Below are positions 27,277 through 36,953 of a DNA stretch of 64,000 nucleotides, piece by piece (within the stretch, counting starts at the first letter, position 1; every line of letters begins with the position of its first letter). The position numbers were made by a program, and so were the translations under genes. The notes under the pieces are model-generated. The model was not told where the DNA came from. It saw only the letters and a list, made by a program, of their open reading frames with translations, and ran no database searches. The DNA is from Selenomonas sp. (GTDB taxonomy: Bacteria; Bacillota_C; Negativicutes; Selenomonadales; Selenomonadaceae), in assembly GCF_024699275.1 (NCBI RefSeq), contig NZ_JAILPX010000155.1, forward strand, positions 15,598 through 79,597. The letters run 5' to 3'.

Positions 27277-27645
27277 TCAAGCTAATAATCGATATACACC
27301 ATAAATGAACAGGCCCAGCCAACAGATGACGAACAAAGTCGCCGCAAACAATATGACCGGCATATAGCGAAGCATCTTCCCCGCCTGTTCCTCCGCATAG
27401 TAACGCACATGATTGGGCAGCATACGGGTAAGTCCCATAACTGCTGCCGGCACAATCACCGCATCATCCATTATGCCCACCAGCGGAATGGTATCGGGAA
27501 TCAAATCAATGGGACTGAGCAAATACAGGATTGCGGCAATGAGCAGCCCCTTCACATTCCGCGGCGTATCCCGATGCTTCAGGGCTACCAGCATCACCAG
27601 CAAATCATAGCGGAATAACTTTAAGAATATTAATATCCTACGCAT
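27277..27645 (-). CDS. YkvA-like DUF1232 membrane protein
   Basis: A 122-residue protein with the DUF1232 signature LYLLSPIDLIPDTIPLVGIMDD, given here as the family marker around residues 40-62, and a C-terminal hydrophobic helix (about 95-118). The ATG at 27645 has GAGGTG upstream and is preferred to a start 9 codons earlier. It is 10 nt after the DUF2325 gene and 21 nt before topB, so the three are probably co-transcribed. Family function is unknown. Confidence 0.85.
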   Translation of the reverse strand: MRRILIFLKLFRYDLLVMLVALKHRDTPRNVKGLLIAAILYLLSPIDLIPDTIPLVGIMDDAVIVPAAVMGLTRMLPNHVRYYAEEQAGKMLRYMPVILFAATLFVICWLGLFIYGVYRLLA

Positions 27646-27655
27646 AACAAACACC

Positions 27656-28213
27656 TCACTGCAGAAGCGCATCTATCTTTTTATCGAGAATCTCCAAATT
27701 ATTAGTAGATATACTCAGCACCAAAGCCCCCTTATCTACTTCGCCCTTGGCCTTTTGGGTACAGGCATGGGAAACCGCATTGGTATTGATAACCAGAATA
27801 TCCGTCCCCACCAGCTTATCCCGGTCAAAATTCTTGTTGCTGCCAATCATCTTAAACCCCGGATGACGTTCCAATACCTTGGCCTGCCAGGCATCTGTTC
27901 CACCGATAACAGACACCTTCAACGGCAAGTCCGCAAAGCAGTCCACATACGCCACGATCTTCTTTTCCTCTTCCACCGGAACATCCGCTGGCGTGATCTT
28001 TTCCACTAACGGTTCATGCTTGCGCAAACGCTCTCTTATATCCGTCAGTTTTTCCTGCAGCTGAATATTCTCCACCAATATATCTTCATATTTTTCCCTG
28101 TAACTGTCCCGCTCTGCCTGAAGCACCATCAGCTGGTTTTCCATATCCACACAAATCTTTTCCAGCTCTGCCAGCCGCTTCAACGCACTTTTGGGAAGCT
28201 TTGTCTGGGCCAT
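27656..28213 (-). CDS. DUF2325 domain protein with coiled coil
   Basis: A 185-residue cytoplasmic protein. Residues about 8-75 are heptad-rich and charged (AELEKICVDMENQL, QLQEKLTDIRERL), predicting a coiled coil. Residues about 95-185 match DUF2325, with VSVIGGTDAWQAKVLE and the closing STNNLEILDKKI. The start ATG at 28213 follows GAGGTG by 6 nt; the frame is open 18 codons further but lacks a site there. It heads the DUF2325-YkvA-topB group behind the promoter at 28239-28267. Function unknown. Confidence 0.85.
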   Translation of the reverse strand: MAQTKLPKSALKRLAELEKICVDMENQLMVLQAERDSYREKYEDILVENIQLQEKLTDIRERLRKHEPLVEKITPADVPVEEEKKIVAYVDCFADLPLKVSVIGGTDAWQAKVLERHPGFKMIGSNKNFDRDKLVGTDILVINTNAVSHACTQKAKGEVDKGALVLSISTNNLEILDKKIDALLQ

Positions 28214-28238
28214 CTCATTCACCTCATCTTTATTTGCT

Positions 28239-28267
28239 ATTGTACTATGAAAAAGTCCATAGAGCAA
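28239..28267 (-). promoter_or_regulatory. Promoter for DUF2325-YkvA-topB
   Basis: Minus-strand -35 TTGCTC (28262-28267), 17-bp spacer, -10 TACAAT (28239-28244), about 20 nt before the DUF2325 start. Confidence 0.5.
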
Positions 28268-28373
28268 TTATCCCCCGCTCATTAGACATCAGTTCTACTG
28301 TAATTTGCGATTATGCGTTTAATCATGCGCTAAACAGATTTTCAGCCCAATTATAACAACTTACATATATCAA

Positions 28374-28402
28374 TTGACAATAGTATACCCTACTGTTATA
28401 AT
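28374..28402 (+). promoter_or_regulatory. Perfect consensus sigma-70 promoter for lysA
   Basis: TTGACA (28374-28379), 17-bp spacer and TATAAT (28397-28402), matching the consensus exactly. It predicts a start near 28409 and a leader of about 45 nt, suggesting strong basal expression of the decarboxylase. Confidence 0.85.
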
Positions 28403-28455
28403 TAGTTACAAATTTACAGCTAATAATCATTCTCTTTACCAACAGGAGGAAAGCG

Positions 28456-29712
28456 ATGAGTAAAAAATATTTCCCTTTGTCTACTGACAAATTACACGAG
28501 ATCATCCAAAAATTCCCCACGCCATTCCACATATACGACGAAAAAGCCATCCGCGAAAACATCCGGGCCCTGCAAGCCGCCTTTGCCTGGGCACCGGCCT
28601 TTCATGAACAGTTCGCCGTCAAAGCCCTGCCTAACCCCCGCGTTGTGCAGATTCTCCATGAAGAAGGTGCCGGCACAGATTGCAGCAGCCTGGCAGAACT
28701 CTTGATTTCCGAAGCAGCCGGCCTAAAGGGAGAGGAAATCCTGCTGACATCCAATGACACCCCCGCAGATGAATTCCAAAAGGCAATCGAACTAGGTGCC
28801 ATCATCAACCTTGACGATATCACCCATTTGGACTATTTAGAGGAACATGCCGGTCTGCCCCAGGTACTCTGCTTCCGCTATAACCCTGGGGACGAAGTAG
28901 AAGGCAATGATATCATCGGTAAGCCCACCGAGGCTAAATATGGCCTTACCCATAAACAAATGCTGGAGGGCTATCGCCGCGCCAAAGAAAAAGGCGTCAA
29001 ACGCTTTGGTCTGCATACCATGGTAGCTTCCAACGAACGCCGCACGGAGGCTTTTCTACTCACAGCCCGGCTGATGTTTGAATTGGCCATCGAATTAAAA
29101 GAAAAACTGGATATCGCTGTAGAATTCGTCAATCTGGGTGGTGGTTTCGGCATTCCCTACCGACCGGAAGAAGAACCCTTAAACCTGAAGGAAATCGGCG
29201 AAGGCATCCACGAACTCTATAACCAGATGATGGTTCCCCATGGACTTGACAACGTCGCCATGATGACCGAAAGCGGCCGTGCCATGACCGGACCTGCCGG
29301 CTGGCTGGTTTCCACAGCAATTCATGAAAAACACACCTATAAGGACTACATCGGACTGGACTCCTGCATGGCCAACCTCATGCGCCCGGCCCTCTATGGT
29401 GCTTACCACCATATCACGGTAGCAGGCAAAGAAAACGCCCCCTGTGATCATGTCTATGACATCACCGGCTCACTCTGTGAAAACAACGATAAATTTGCCA
29501 TCAACCGTGAACTGCCCGAAATCAGTGTCGGTGATATCGTGATTATCCATGACACCGGTGCCCACGGCAGTGCCATGGGCTTCAATTACAACGGCAAGCT
29601 TTGGTGCGCCGAGCTCCTGCTGCGTGAAAACGGCGACATCGAATTGATTCGCCGCGCCCAAACCATTGACGATTACTTCGCCACCTTGAAATATCCTGGC
29701 TCTTTGCTTTAA
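28456..29712 (+). CDS. lysA: Diaminopimelate decarboxylase
   Basis: PLP-dependent fold-III decarboxylase making lysine from meso-diaminopimelate; 418 residues. The PLP-lysine lies in FHEQFAVKALPNP near residue 54, the glycine-rich phosphate site in VNLGGGFGIPY, the substrate loop in ESGRAMTGPAGW, and the active-site cysteine in GSLCENNDKF. AGGAGG precedes the ATG. It is alone, with a perfect promoter and a strong terminator. Related decarboxylases of lysine, ornithine or carboxynorspermidine share this fold; the GSLCENND loop argues for diaminopimelate, but specificity is not proven. Confidence 0.88.
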   Translation: MSKKYFPLSTDKLHEIIQKFPTPFHIYDEKAIRENIRALQAAFAWAPAFHEQFAVKALPNPRVVQILHEEGAGTDCSSLAELLISEAAGLKGEEILLTSNDTPADEFQKAIELGAIINLDDITHLDYLEEHAGLPQVLCFRYNPGDEVEGNDIIGKPTEAKYGLTHKQMLEGYRRAKEKGVKRFGLHTMVASNERRTEAFLLTARLMFELAIELKEKLDIAVEFVNLGGGFGIPYRPEEEPLNLKEIGEGIHELYNQMMVPHGLDNVAMMTESGRAMTGPAGWLVSTAIHEKHTYKDYIGLDSCMANLMRPALYGAYHHITVAGKENAPCDHVYDITGSLCENNDKFAINRELPEISVGDIVIIHDTGAHGSAMGFNYNGKLWCAELLLRENGDIELIRRAQTIDDYFATLKYPGSLL

Positions 29713-29726
29713 TCACACAAAATAGA

Positions 29727-29782
29727 AAAAGAGGTACAAGACTTATCGGCTCGCAATAGCCGGTAATCCTTGTACCTCTTTT
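29727..29782. terminator. Bidirectional terminator between lysA and the third cyclase
   Basis: A 14-bp perfect stem (29727-29740 with 29769-29782), A-rich on the left and T-rich on the right, enclosing a further small hairpin. It can stop both lysA (+) and the cyclase gene (-). Confidence 0.85.
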
Positions 29783-29793
29783 AGCCAGGAAAA

Positions 29794-31476
29794 TTATTCG
29801 CCCACCACTACACAGTTCCGTCCGTTATTCTTAGCTCGATATAAGGCATCATCCACCCGCTTGAACAACGCCGCAGTAGTATCTTTTTCCATTCTCCACA
29901 AGGCAATACCAATACTGCAGGTTATTTTCTGTCCCGCCAATGGTATGCTGGCTATGTGCTGACGAATCTCCTCAGCCAGTTCCTTAACCTCCTCCAGATT
30001 ATCACCAGCTGTCAGGATGAGAAATTCCTCACCGCCCCAACGGATACAAGGATTATTCCTGCCAGCCCGATAGCGTACTGCCGTAGCAAAGGCCCGTAAT
30101 ACCGCATCTCCCATATCGTGCCCATAGTTATCATTGATTCTCTTGAAATAATCAATATCCAACATGAGCAAAGCAAATGTCTGCCCCGCTCCACCAGCAT
30201 TGGCAATAGCCTTGGCCAGCAACTTCCTCAATTTGTTACGATTCCAACAGCCAGTAAGAGCATCCGTTTCCGCTTTTCGCAGCAGGGCCGCCACTTCCTT
30301 CTCCAATCCTGCCGTCTGCTCTAAAAGCGAATCCTCATAGCGCACCTCTTCTCGCAGGATACAAATGACAAAATACAAAAATGCATAAATACCGAAAGGT
30401 GTCACATACATATGCCAGGGCAGCAAATGATAATGACCTGCTATTCCATCAACGATTCCCAACAAGGTAAAGGTCAACGTGGGAAGCAATACCGCCCGAC
30501 ACAGAGCATCGCCTTCCCTCGCCGCCAATATGCACCAATAAATAGCAGCCCCCTCCCCCAAGGGCAGCAAGAGATAAAACCAGGACATCAGGCCATTCAT
30601 CGTATGCCAGCCCAGTCCTTCGCCAATCATTGCTGCACCAAAAAGAAAAACATAGGCCCCTAATACATATTCCATATGGGCATATTGCTTTCCCTTCAAA
30701 AGTTCCGCCAGTACAAGATTGGACGTAATCGGTAACAGATAGGCCAGGATACTTAGGCTATACCACCAGAATACTGGACAATCAAAAAAAAGACTTTTCA
30801 CACTGGCCGCACTGATAATCCAGAGTAGAAATACCACCATAAAGAGACCAATATAACTATACAGCCTCCGCCAGCCTTCCGCATTGAAAAAATAATACAG
30901 GCCCATGATAAAGAGTATGGCAATCCCCACAGGAATGGCCAGAATCAGTGGAATATCGGAAAAAAACAACCGACCCAACTGGACCTGTTCTGTGTCCACC
31001 GAAAACATACTGAACCAGCCTAAATCCTGCGGAGCATGCGCATAAAGTTCCACCACCAATAGCCGCTGACCGGAAAAATCCGGTAACGACAGCATATAGG
31101 GTTGAGAACCTTCATCGAATCGCTGTGGTAAAAAACTTCCTGCGGAAAAGAAGAACTCATCTCCCAGCCACATCCGCACAGCCTGTTTGGCGGTCATAAA
31201 GAGCAGAATCTTTTTTTGTGGTTCTGCGTCATTTACCTTCACCGCCAACAGCAGACGATTAGTATCCGCTGCAAAATGCGGCCTGCTCTCCATATCGAAC
31301 ACAGGCCATTCCGCAATATGCTGCCGGGCAAATTCCGGTGCCTCCGGCAAGGGATCCCCACTGAATTCATAATAATGCCAGGGACCTTCCAGTTCCGCAG
31401 CCTGCGAACATCCATATCCCATAAGCCCCAAACAAATTCCCAGACAAAGCAAGATTCTGTATAAGATTTTTGCCAC
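29794..31476 (-). CDS. Membrane diguanylate cyclase, third of a tandem trio
   Basis: A 560-residue c-di-GMP synthase. It has an N-terminal signal/anchor, a periplasmic beta-rich region (about 30-180), about seven membrane helices (185-385), a short coiled coil and a GGDEF domain (about 400-560) with active GGEEF at 481-485. The layout resembles 7TM-DISM receptors. The inhibitory RxxD site before GGEEF is not conserved (GRNN). The start is set at the GTG at 31476, 8 nt after AAGGAGG, instead of an upstream TTG. It follows the second cyclase by 30 nt. Confidence 0.88.
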   Translation of the reverse strand: MAKILYRILLCLGICLGLMGYGCSQAAELEGPWHYYEFSGDPLPEAPEFARQHIAEWPVFDMESRPHFAADTNRLLLAVKVNDAEPQKKILLFMTAKQAVRMWLGDEFFFSAGSFLPQRFDEGSQPYMLSLPDFSGQRLLVVELYAHAPQDLGWFSMFSVDTEQVQLGRLFFSDIPLILAIPVGIAILFIMGLYYFFNAEGWRRLYSYIGLFMVVFLLWIISAASVKSLFFDCPVFWWYSLSILAYLLPITSNLVLAELLKGKQYAHMEYVLGAYVFLFGAAMIGEGLGWHTMNGLMSWFYLLLPLGEGAAIYWCILAAREGDALCRAVLLPTLTFTLLGIVDGIAGHYHLLPWHMYVTPFGIYAFLYFVICILREEVRYEDSLLEQTAGLEKEVAALLRKAETDALTGCWNRNKLRKLLAKAIANAGGAGQTFALLMLDIDYFKRINDNYGHDMGDAVLRAFATAVRYRAGRNNPCIRWGGEEFLILTAGDNLEEVKELAEEIRQHIASIPLAGQKITCSIGIALWRMEKDTTAALFKRVDDALYRAKNNGRNCVVVGE

Positions 31477-31506
31477 CTGCTCCGCCTCCTTTTTCAACAG
31501 TCAGGA

Positions 31507-33132
31507 TTATTCTACCACCACCTGATTGCGGCCATTGCATTTCGCTGCATATAAGGCATCATCCATGCGGCGAAAGATCCCAATCTGACTATCCGTTCCC
31601 ACATGCCATTGTGCCACACCAGCACTGACCGTAATCTGTCGCTGCGATAAGAAAGCATAGGTTTCCACACGCCGCCGAATTTCTTCGGCTAAAGACCGTG
31701 CCCGTTCCCCATTGTACTTTGGACAATAAATAACAAACTCCTCACCGCCCCAACGGAAAAACTCCTGTTCCGTCTGCAAATCACTGCGCACTAATTCGGC
31801 GAACTTTGCCAACACTCTATCACCAGCTTCATGCCCATAAGTATCATTAATCTCCTTAAAATGATCAATATCCAGCATAATCAGGGAAAACATCTTTTCC
31901 ACTGTACTTTTCTGCTGAATAAAATCCTCAAACGCGCCGCGATTGCGGCACCCCGTAAGTTCATCCAGTTCCACCTGTTCCATGGTTGCGGTGATTTCCG
32001 CATTAAGCACTTCAGCATGAGCCTCCAATTCCCGCTCCCGTACAATCTGCTCCCGCACCATACAGATAACAAAGGTACTGCAAGCATAAATGCCCAAAGG
32101 CAACAGATAGATATGCCATTGCCAAAAGCGGCTGTATAACAAAATGGCATCCAACACCCCTAAACCTGCCATGGTCACCATGGGCACCAAGGTAAATCGG
32201 ACATAGATATTTCCCCGCTGACTGGACTCCCACATCCTCTGAAAAACCAGTATCTGTAATCCCAACAATGCACCATAAAGCAGTTGACGGCAGGCAAGCA
32301 AACCATTATGCCCCGTAACCTCCAGGAATAACGCTCCACCAGCTAAAAGGGCATATCCCTGTATGATTCGCCGGATAGCTGGCCGCAAATCCTCTTCCAA
32401 GACTTCCAGAATCAATGAATTCGCCACCACCGGCAACAGATAACATAGGAAATTTTCCAGGAAACGCCATATTACCGGGACATCCCAAAGGAACTGTCTT
32501 ACATTGGACAGGCTCACCGTCCAAAGCGCCATGATAAACGTCAACAAAATCAACTTGACGTTCAGCCAGCGATGAGCAACCCGATTGAACACGTACATCA
32601 GGGAAATCATTCCCAACAGTACAGCAACAGGCAAGGAAAGTCCATAGACTAAATCCATCGCAAAGAGACGCCTGGCCTGCCCGTTCGGGGTATCCACCAC
32701 AAAATTCTTAAACACCCCCAGCTGCCTTGGATAATCCGCATAAAAGTGAAATAACAGCATACTGGAGTGCGTCACAGCAGGGATTTCCACCATATGCCAC
32801 TTGCTGCCATGCCCCATGAACCTGCTGCCGAAATCCCCATCGGCATAAATCTTACTGCCTTCCACAAAAACCTCCACCGCCTGTCCATCGGTGGAAAACA
32901 ACAAGGTATTCTTCTCTGGCTCAGTCGGTAACAGAGAAACTTCCAACCAAGCCTCATGATTTTCCCCGGGTATCGGCGATTGGAAACGACCAAAATCAAA
33001 ATATTTCCATTTTCCCTTACTATCGTCCGCGAGGTATTGCCAATCCGACCCAATAGTGGCGGCCTGCCCCACCGGCAACGAAAGGGGCATAAAAAAAAGG
33101 AACCACAAAACCAGTACGCTTATTCGCTGCAT
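31507..33132 (-). CDS. Membrane diguanylate cyclase, second of a tandem trio
   Basis: A 541-residue paralogue of its two neighbours: cleavable signal peptide (cut near GQAA), periplasmic domain, about seven helices (roughly 175-370), a coiled-coil linker (HAEVLNAEITATMEQVE) and a GGDEF domain with GGEEF at 462-466. Metal-binding and substrate features LDIDHFKEINDTYGHEAGD are intact, so catalysis is expected. The I-site position reads QTEQ, so product inhibition is probably lost. GGAGG stands 8 nt before the ATG. The periplasmic ligand is unknown. Confidence 0.88.
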   Translation of the reverse strand: MQRISVLVLWFLFFMPLSLPVGQAATIGSDWQYLADDSKGKWKYFDFGRFQSPIPGENHEAWLEVSLLPTEPEKNTLLFSTDGQAVEVFVEGSKIYADGDFGSRFMGHGSKWHMVEIPAVTHSSMLLFHFYADYPRQLGVFKNFVVDTPNGQARRLFAMDLVYGLSLPVAVLLGMISLMYVFNRVAHRWLNVKLILLTFIMALWTVSLSNVRQFLWDVPVIWRFLENFLCYLLPVVANSLILEVLEEDLRPAIRRIIQGYALLAGGALFLEVTGHNGLLACRQLLYGALLGLQILVFQRMWESSQRGNIYVRFTLVPMVTMAGLGVLDAILLYSRFWQWHIYLLPLGIYACSTFVICMVREQIVRERELEAHAEVLNAEITATMEQVELDELTGCRNRGAFEDFIQQKSTVEKMFSLIMLDIDHFKEINDTYGHEAGDRVLAKFAELVRSDLQTEQEFFRWGGEEFVIYCPKYNGERARSLAEEIRRRVETYAFLSQRQITVSAGVAQWHVGTDSQIGIFRRMDDALYAAKCNGRNQVVVE

Positions 33133-33200
33133 CGTTTGTGCCTCCCCTTGTAAAAATCAGATTTCTTAACCTATACCAGTAAATATTCCCAGAAAAGCCT

Positions 33201-34937
33201 TTATTCACTGCCCTCATCGCTATAGAGATTCTTGAACCAGTGCATATTGCTCCTAGGCTCCCGACAAACCCGATTGCGGCCAGTACGCTTAGCCATATAA
33301 AGCGCATCATCTACCCGTTTCAAAAGTTGCGTATCCGAATCCGTAGCACCATGCCAGGAAGCTACCCCTAAACTGCAGGTAATATGAATCTGCCCCGCAT
33401 GCAGCGGAGTATCCACTATTTTACGGCGCAGACGTTCCCCAATCCGCATCGTCTCCTCTCCAGCGCAACGGAAGAGAATGATAAACTCCTCGCCGCCCCA
33501 ACGCACGAATAAATCCTTTTTCTTGATATTCTGCCTTATGGTCTGCGCAAAACCAGCCAGCACTTCATCTCCCACTTCATGCCCGTAAGTATCATTAATC
33601 CGCTTAAAGAAATCAATATCCAGCATAAGCAGTGAGAACGGTTCCTCATCATTCCTATGCAGGAGGATTTCCCTGGCCAGGATTGTCTCCAGTTTGTTGC
33701 GATTATAGCATTTGGTAAGCGTATCCATCGTGGCCCGTTCCATGGCCTGATTTACCTCTTGCTTCAGCCCGGCTTCCCGATTCATCAGCGTACGCTCCCG
33801 CTTAATCTGATGAAAGACGATAAAGGCCACAAATATACACAAGGATACTGTTGTATAGGGGAGGACATAGCCTTCCAACATATACTCATGACGGAAAAAG
33901 GCTATACCATCAATCGTACCCGCTCCCCCCATAAAAATCAAAGGTACAGCCACTGCCCGGGCATACATATTCCCCTGATGAGCAGAGCGGCCAATAGCAT
34001 ATAACGCGGCCAATTCCAACACGGGCAGAAGGATGTAGAACCACACCCGCCCCTGGCTCATGCCATTGAACCCCAGCAGTTCAGAGCCTACGGACGCCAG
34101 CAGAAAACCAGCATAAATCAGCACCGTCCAACGAAGCATATGCTTATACGGACGCCCCACCACTTGAAAGATTACAATATTCGCCAAAAGCGGCAGAAGG
34201 TATTCTGCCAGCTGCATAAGGAAGCACCAAAAGAGTGGTGCATCCCAAAGATACTGTTTGGAATTGGTTGCACTAATCATCCAGACGATAAATGCCACCA
34301 TAAAGGCAATAAAGGATTTATAAAGCCGTTTAGGCGCTGCAGGGCTGGTAGCATAAATCATCAACATGACTAGCATAAAGATTGCCAACGGAATATTCAT
34401 CAGATAGGGCACATCCTGACGGAATATGCGCAATACCTGATCGACCTTGCTATCCAGCCATATCTGCCCGAAATACCCTAGGCTATACGATGATGCCGAA
34501 TAAGCGTGAATACGCAATTCCTGACCGCCGCTGCCATCCGGTATGCTCACAACATGCCAGCGCTGCCCATAGGACATAAACGATGGCTGCAGGTCTCCAT
34601 AATGATAAATCCGCGTATTCCCCAGCCACACCTCAAAGGACTGATCACGGGACTGCAGCAACAGGGATGCATCATGCGGTATATCCTGTGGCAATGTAGT
34701 TTTTAGCCAAACCTTATCTTCTTTGCTGTCTATTGGCGGCGTTTCTGGAAAGGAAAAGGGTTGCCACGGAGCTCCCATCGCTGCATCTTCTTCTGTCTGC
34801 CAGAACCAGGAACTATCCAGGCCTGCTGCCAATCCCCTATTGCCATAAATCAAGGATAACGATAGAAAGAACAAGAAAAGGGAGAGCATAAACGGCAAGA
34901 CAACAATTCTCCAGCCTCTAGCTGATTTTACTTGCAC
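33201..34937 (-). CDS. Membrane diguanylate cyclase, first of a tandem trio
   Basis: A 578-residue cyclase with the same architecture: signal anchor, periplasmic jelly-roll-like domain (about 40-185), seven-helix module (about 190-385), coiled coil and a GGDEF domain with GGEEF at 481-485. The I-site position reads KKKD, the nearest of the three to RxxD. It carries an extra C-terminal tail of about 20 residues not seen in the other two. The start is GTG at 34937 after GGGAGGG. It lies only 34 nt after pfkA with no terminator between, so the trio may be expressed with glycolysis. Confidence 0.88.
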   Translation of the reverse strand: MQVKSARGWRIVVLPFMLSLFLFFLSLSLIYGNRGLAAGLDSSWFWQTEEDAAMGAPWQPFSFPETPPIDSKEDKVWLKTTLPQDIPHDASLLLQSRDQSFEVWLGNTRIYHYGDLQPSFMSYGQRWHVVSIPDGSGGQELRIHAYSASSYSLGYFGQIWLDSKVDQVLRIFRQDVPYLMNIPLAIFMLVMLMIYATSPAAPKRLYKSFIAFMVAFIVWMISATNSKQYLWDAPLFWCFLMQLAEYLLPLLANIVIFQVVGRPYKHMLRWTVLIYAGFLLASVGSELLGFNGMSQGRVWFYILLPVLELAALYAIGRSAHQGNMYARAVAVPLIFMGGAGTIDGIAFFRHEYMLEGYVLPYTTVSLCIFVAFIVFHQIKRERTLMNREAGLKQEVNQAMERATMDTLTKCYNRNKLETILAREILLHRNDEEPFSLLMLDIDFFKRINDTYGHEVGDEVLAGFAQTIRQNIKKKDLFVRWGGEEFIILFRCAGEETMRIGERLRRKIVDTPLHAGQIHITCSLGVASWHGATDSDTQLLKRVDDALYMAKRTGRNRVCREPRSNMHWFKNLYSDEGSE

Positions 34938-34971
34938 ACTTATCCCTCCCTTTTGCGGGTTTTTTGTTTAA

Positions 34972-35937
34972 TTACGCCAGCACACGCGCCAGTCTGACCA
35001 GTTCTGGATTCAAGGTCTTGGTATTATTAACTGCATCAAAAAGATTTACACCGACAACCTTACCCTCGTTGAAACCAAATACCACATTGGTTGCTCCGGA
35101 AATAATCGCTAAGGCTGCCTTCTCCCCCAGCATAGATGCCTTGATGCGGTCTTCAATGGTAGGCGAGCCACCACGCTGTATATGGCCAAGAACGGAAACC
35201 CGGGTATCAATGCCAGTCTTGTCTTCAACCACCTTACCCAAGCCAACAGCCGAACCTGCACCCTCAGCAACAACGATGATGCTGTAACGCTTACCGGCAT
35301 CGTACATGGATTTGAGCTCATGGCAAATCTCATCCAGGTCATATTTCACTTCTGGCACCAACACATACTCGGCACCGCCGGCAATCCCTGCCATCATAGC
35401 CAGCCAGCCGGAGTTGCGGCCCATAACTTCCACCAGCATAATGCGGCGATGAGCGGAAGCCGTATCACGAAGCTTATTGATGGCATCTACAATTGTATTG
35501 GCAGCTGTATCGCAGCCAATGGTATAGTCCATCCCCCATACATCGTTATCAATGGTGCCCGGCAGACCTACAATCGGCATCCCCGTTTCCTTGGATAAAA
35601 GAGAGCCGCCTGTCAGCGAGCCGTCCCCGCCGATGATTACCAGACCTTCAATTCCCCGCTTTACCAGATTATCAAAGCCTTTCTTACGGCCTTCAGGAGT
35701 TTTGAATTCCATGCTGCGAGCCGTCCCCAGGAACGTACCGCCACGCTGAATCATATCCGCCACACTGCGGCTGGTAAGTTCCTCGATATGATCATCAATC
35801 ATACCAGCATAACCGTCATAGATTCCGTACACCTGTACCCCTTCATGCAGAGCGGTGCGAACTACGGCGCGGGCAGCCGCATTCATTCCGGGGCTGTCGC
35901 CGCCCGAAGTCATTACGGCAATTGCTTTTTTAATCAT
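34972..35937 (-). CDS. pfkA: ATP-dependent 6-phosphofructokinase
   Basis: Phosphorylates fructose 6-phosphate in glycolysis. The 321-residue protein matches bacterial PfkA in length and motifs: TSGGDSPGMNAA at the start, GGDGSLTGG (ATP site), GTIDNDVWGMDYT with the catalytic aspartate, and the effector/substrate loop EVMGRNSGWLA. GGAGAG precedes the ATG. A promoter lies at 35992-36020, between a terminator and the gene, so pfkA is transcribed independently of the upstream PTS operon but in a matching metabolic context. Confidence 0.96.
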   Translation of the reverse strand: MIKKAIAVMTSGGDSPGMNAAARAVVRTALHEGVQVYGIYDGYAGMIDDHIEELTSRSVADMIQRGGTFLGTARSMEFKTPEGRKKGFDNLVKRGIEGLVIIGGDGSLTGGSLLSKETGMPIVGLPGTIDNDVWGMDYTIGCDTAANTIVDAINKLRDTASAHRRIMLVEVMGRNSGWLAMMAGIAGGAEYVLVPEVKYDLDEICHELKSMYDAGKRYSIIVVAEGAGSAVGLGKVVEDKTGIDTRVSVLGHIQRGGSPTIEDRIKASMLGEKAALAIISGATNVVFGFNEGKVVGVNLFDAVNNTKTLNPELVRLARVLA

Positions 35938-35991
35938 GAAAACATCTCTCCTATATAAAAATCCATAACAATCGAAAACATATCTGCTCTT

Positions 35992-36020
35992 ATTTTACGC
36001 AAGACACCAACAAATGTAAA
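35992..36020 (-). promoter_or_regulatory. Promoter for pfkA
   Basis: Minus-strand -35 TTTACA (36015-36020), 17-bp spacer, -10 TAAAAT (35992-35997). Leader of about 50 nt. Confidence 0.6.
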
Positions 36021-36052
36021 GTATTTCCGCTCAATTTGTCAGACTTAACAAG

Positions 36053-36080
36053 AAAAACCTCCCCTACAGGGAAGGTTTTT
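36053..36080 (-). terminator. Terminator of the mannose-family PTS operon
   Basis: Stem pairing AAAAACCT with AGGTTTTT around a CCC/GGG core, followed by a T-rich tract on the minus strand; 16 nt past the IID stop. Confidence 0.8.
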
Positions 36081-36095
36081 CGCGAAAGTTTTTTA

Positions 36096-36917
36096 TTACA
36101 CCTTCATGATGCCCAGAGCATAGCAGATAATACCCAGAGCAAACAGCCCAAAGATAATCCAGATAGCATTGACTTTCCGGCGCAGAAGGGCCATGCAGGC
36201 AAAGGTCATGAGCAAAGGAACCAGGCCCGGCATCAGCTGGTCAAGGATACCCTGAACCGTCGTTACCACATGTTCACCCTTAGCATTGGTGATTTCCGAT
36301 ACCACCACAGGAATATTAACAGACGTCCATTTGTTAACCAAAGCGCCCATTACAAACAGGCCGAGGATGGAAGCACCTTCCGTAATCTTCTGCAGTTTAT
36401 TGCCAGCCACATCCTGAACAACATCCGTACCTTTGGCATAACCGTACTTGATGCCGTACCAGCGAACACCAAGACGAATCAGGTTAAAGAGTACAAAGAA
36501 AAGGATTGGGCCAATGATGCTGCCAGTCAGGGCAAAGGAAGCACCTAAAGCCGCGGTAATCGGGCGAAGTGTTCCCCAGAAAATTGGGTCACCAACACCA
36601 GCCAGCGGGCCCATCATACCAACCTTGATACCGTTGATTACACCATCGGGAATATCTGCACCATTAGCCTTCTTTTCCTCAAGAGCAGCGGTAATACCAA
36701 TGATTGGTGCCGTTACGAAAGGCTGCGTGTTATAGAATTCCAGGTGACGTTTGATGGCCTTTTTCAATTCCTCGCCTTCATAGAGACGGCGCAGGATAGG
36801 AACCATACCGAAGCAGTAGCCCAGCCCCTGCATACGTTCCATGTTCCAGGAAGCCTGCAGGAAGTTAGAACGGACGAATGTCCAGAAAAAGTCGCTAGAA
36901 GTAATCTTCTTTTCCAT
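36096..36917 (-). CDS. manZ: PTS mannose-family transporter subunit IID
   Basis: One of two membrane subunits of a mannose/fructose/sorbose-type PTS; 273 residues. The amphipathic start (TSSDFFWTFVRSNFLQASWNMERMQGLGY, read as the family N-terminus) and the central GMMGPLAGVGDPIFWGTLRPI are diagnostic of EIID. The C-terminus has one or two hydrophobic helices. GAGGAGG precedes the ATG. It is the last gene of the IIA-IIB-IIC-IID operon. Substrate within the family (mannose, glucose, fructose or amino sugar) cannot be fixed from sequence. Confidence 0.93.
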   Translation of the reverse strand: MEKKITSSDFFWTFVRSNFLQASWNMERMQGLGYCFGMVPILRRLYEGEELKKAIKRHLEFYNTQPFVTAPIIGITAALEEKKANGADIPDGVINGIKVGMMGPLAGVGDPIFWGTLRPITAALGASFALTGSIIGPILFFVLFNLIRLGVRWYGIKYGYAKGTDVVQDVAGNKLQKITEGASILGLFVMGALVNKWTSVNIPVVVSEITNAKGEHVVTTVQGILDQLMPGLVPLLMTFACMALLRRKVNAIWIIFGLFALGIICYALGIMKV

Positions 36918-36953
36918 TATATTATCCTCCTCAAGGTTCAGTTCAATGCCAAA

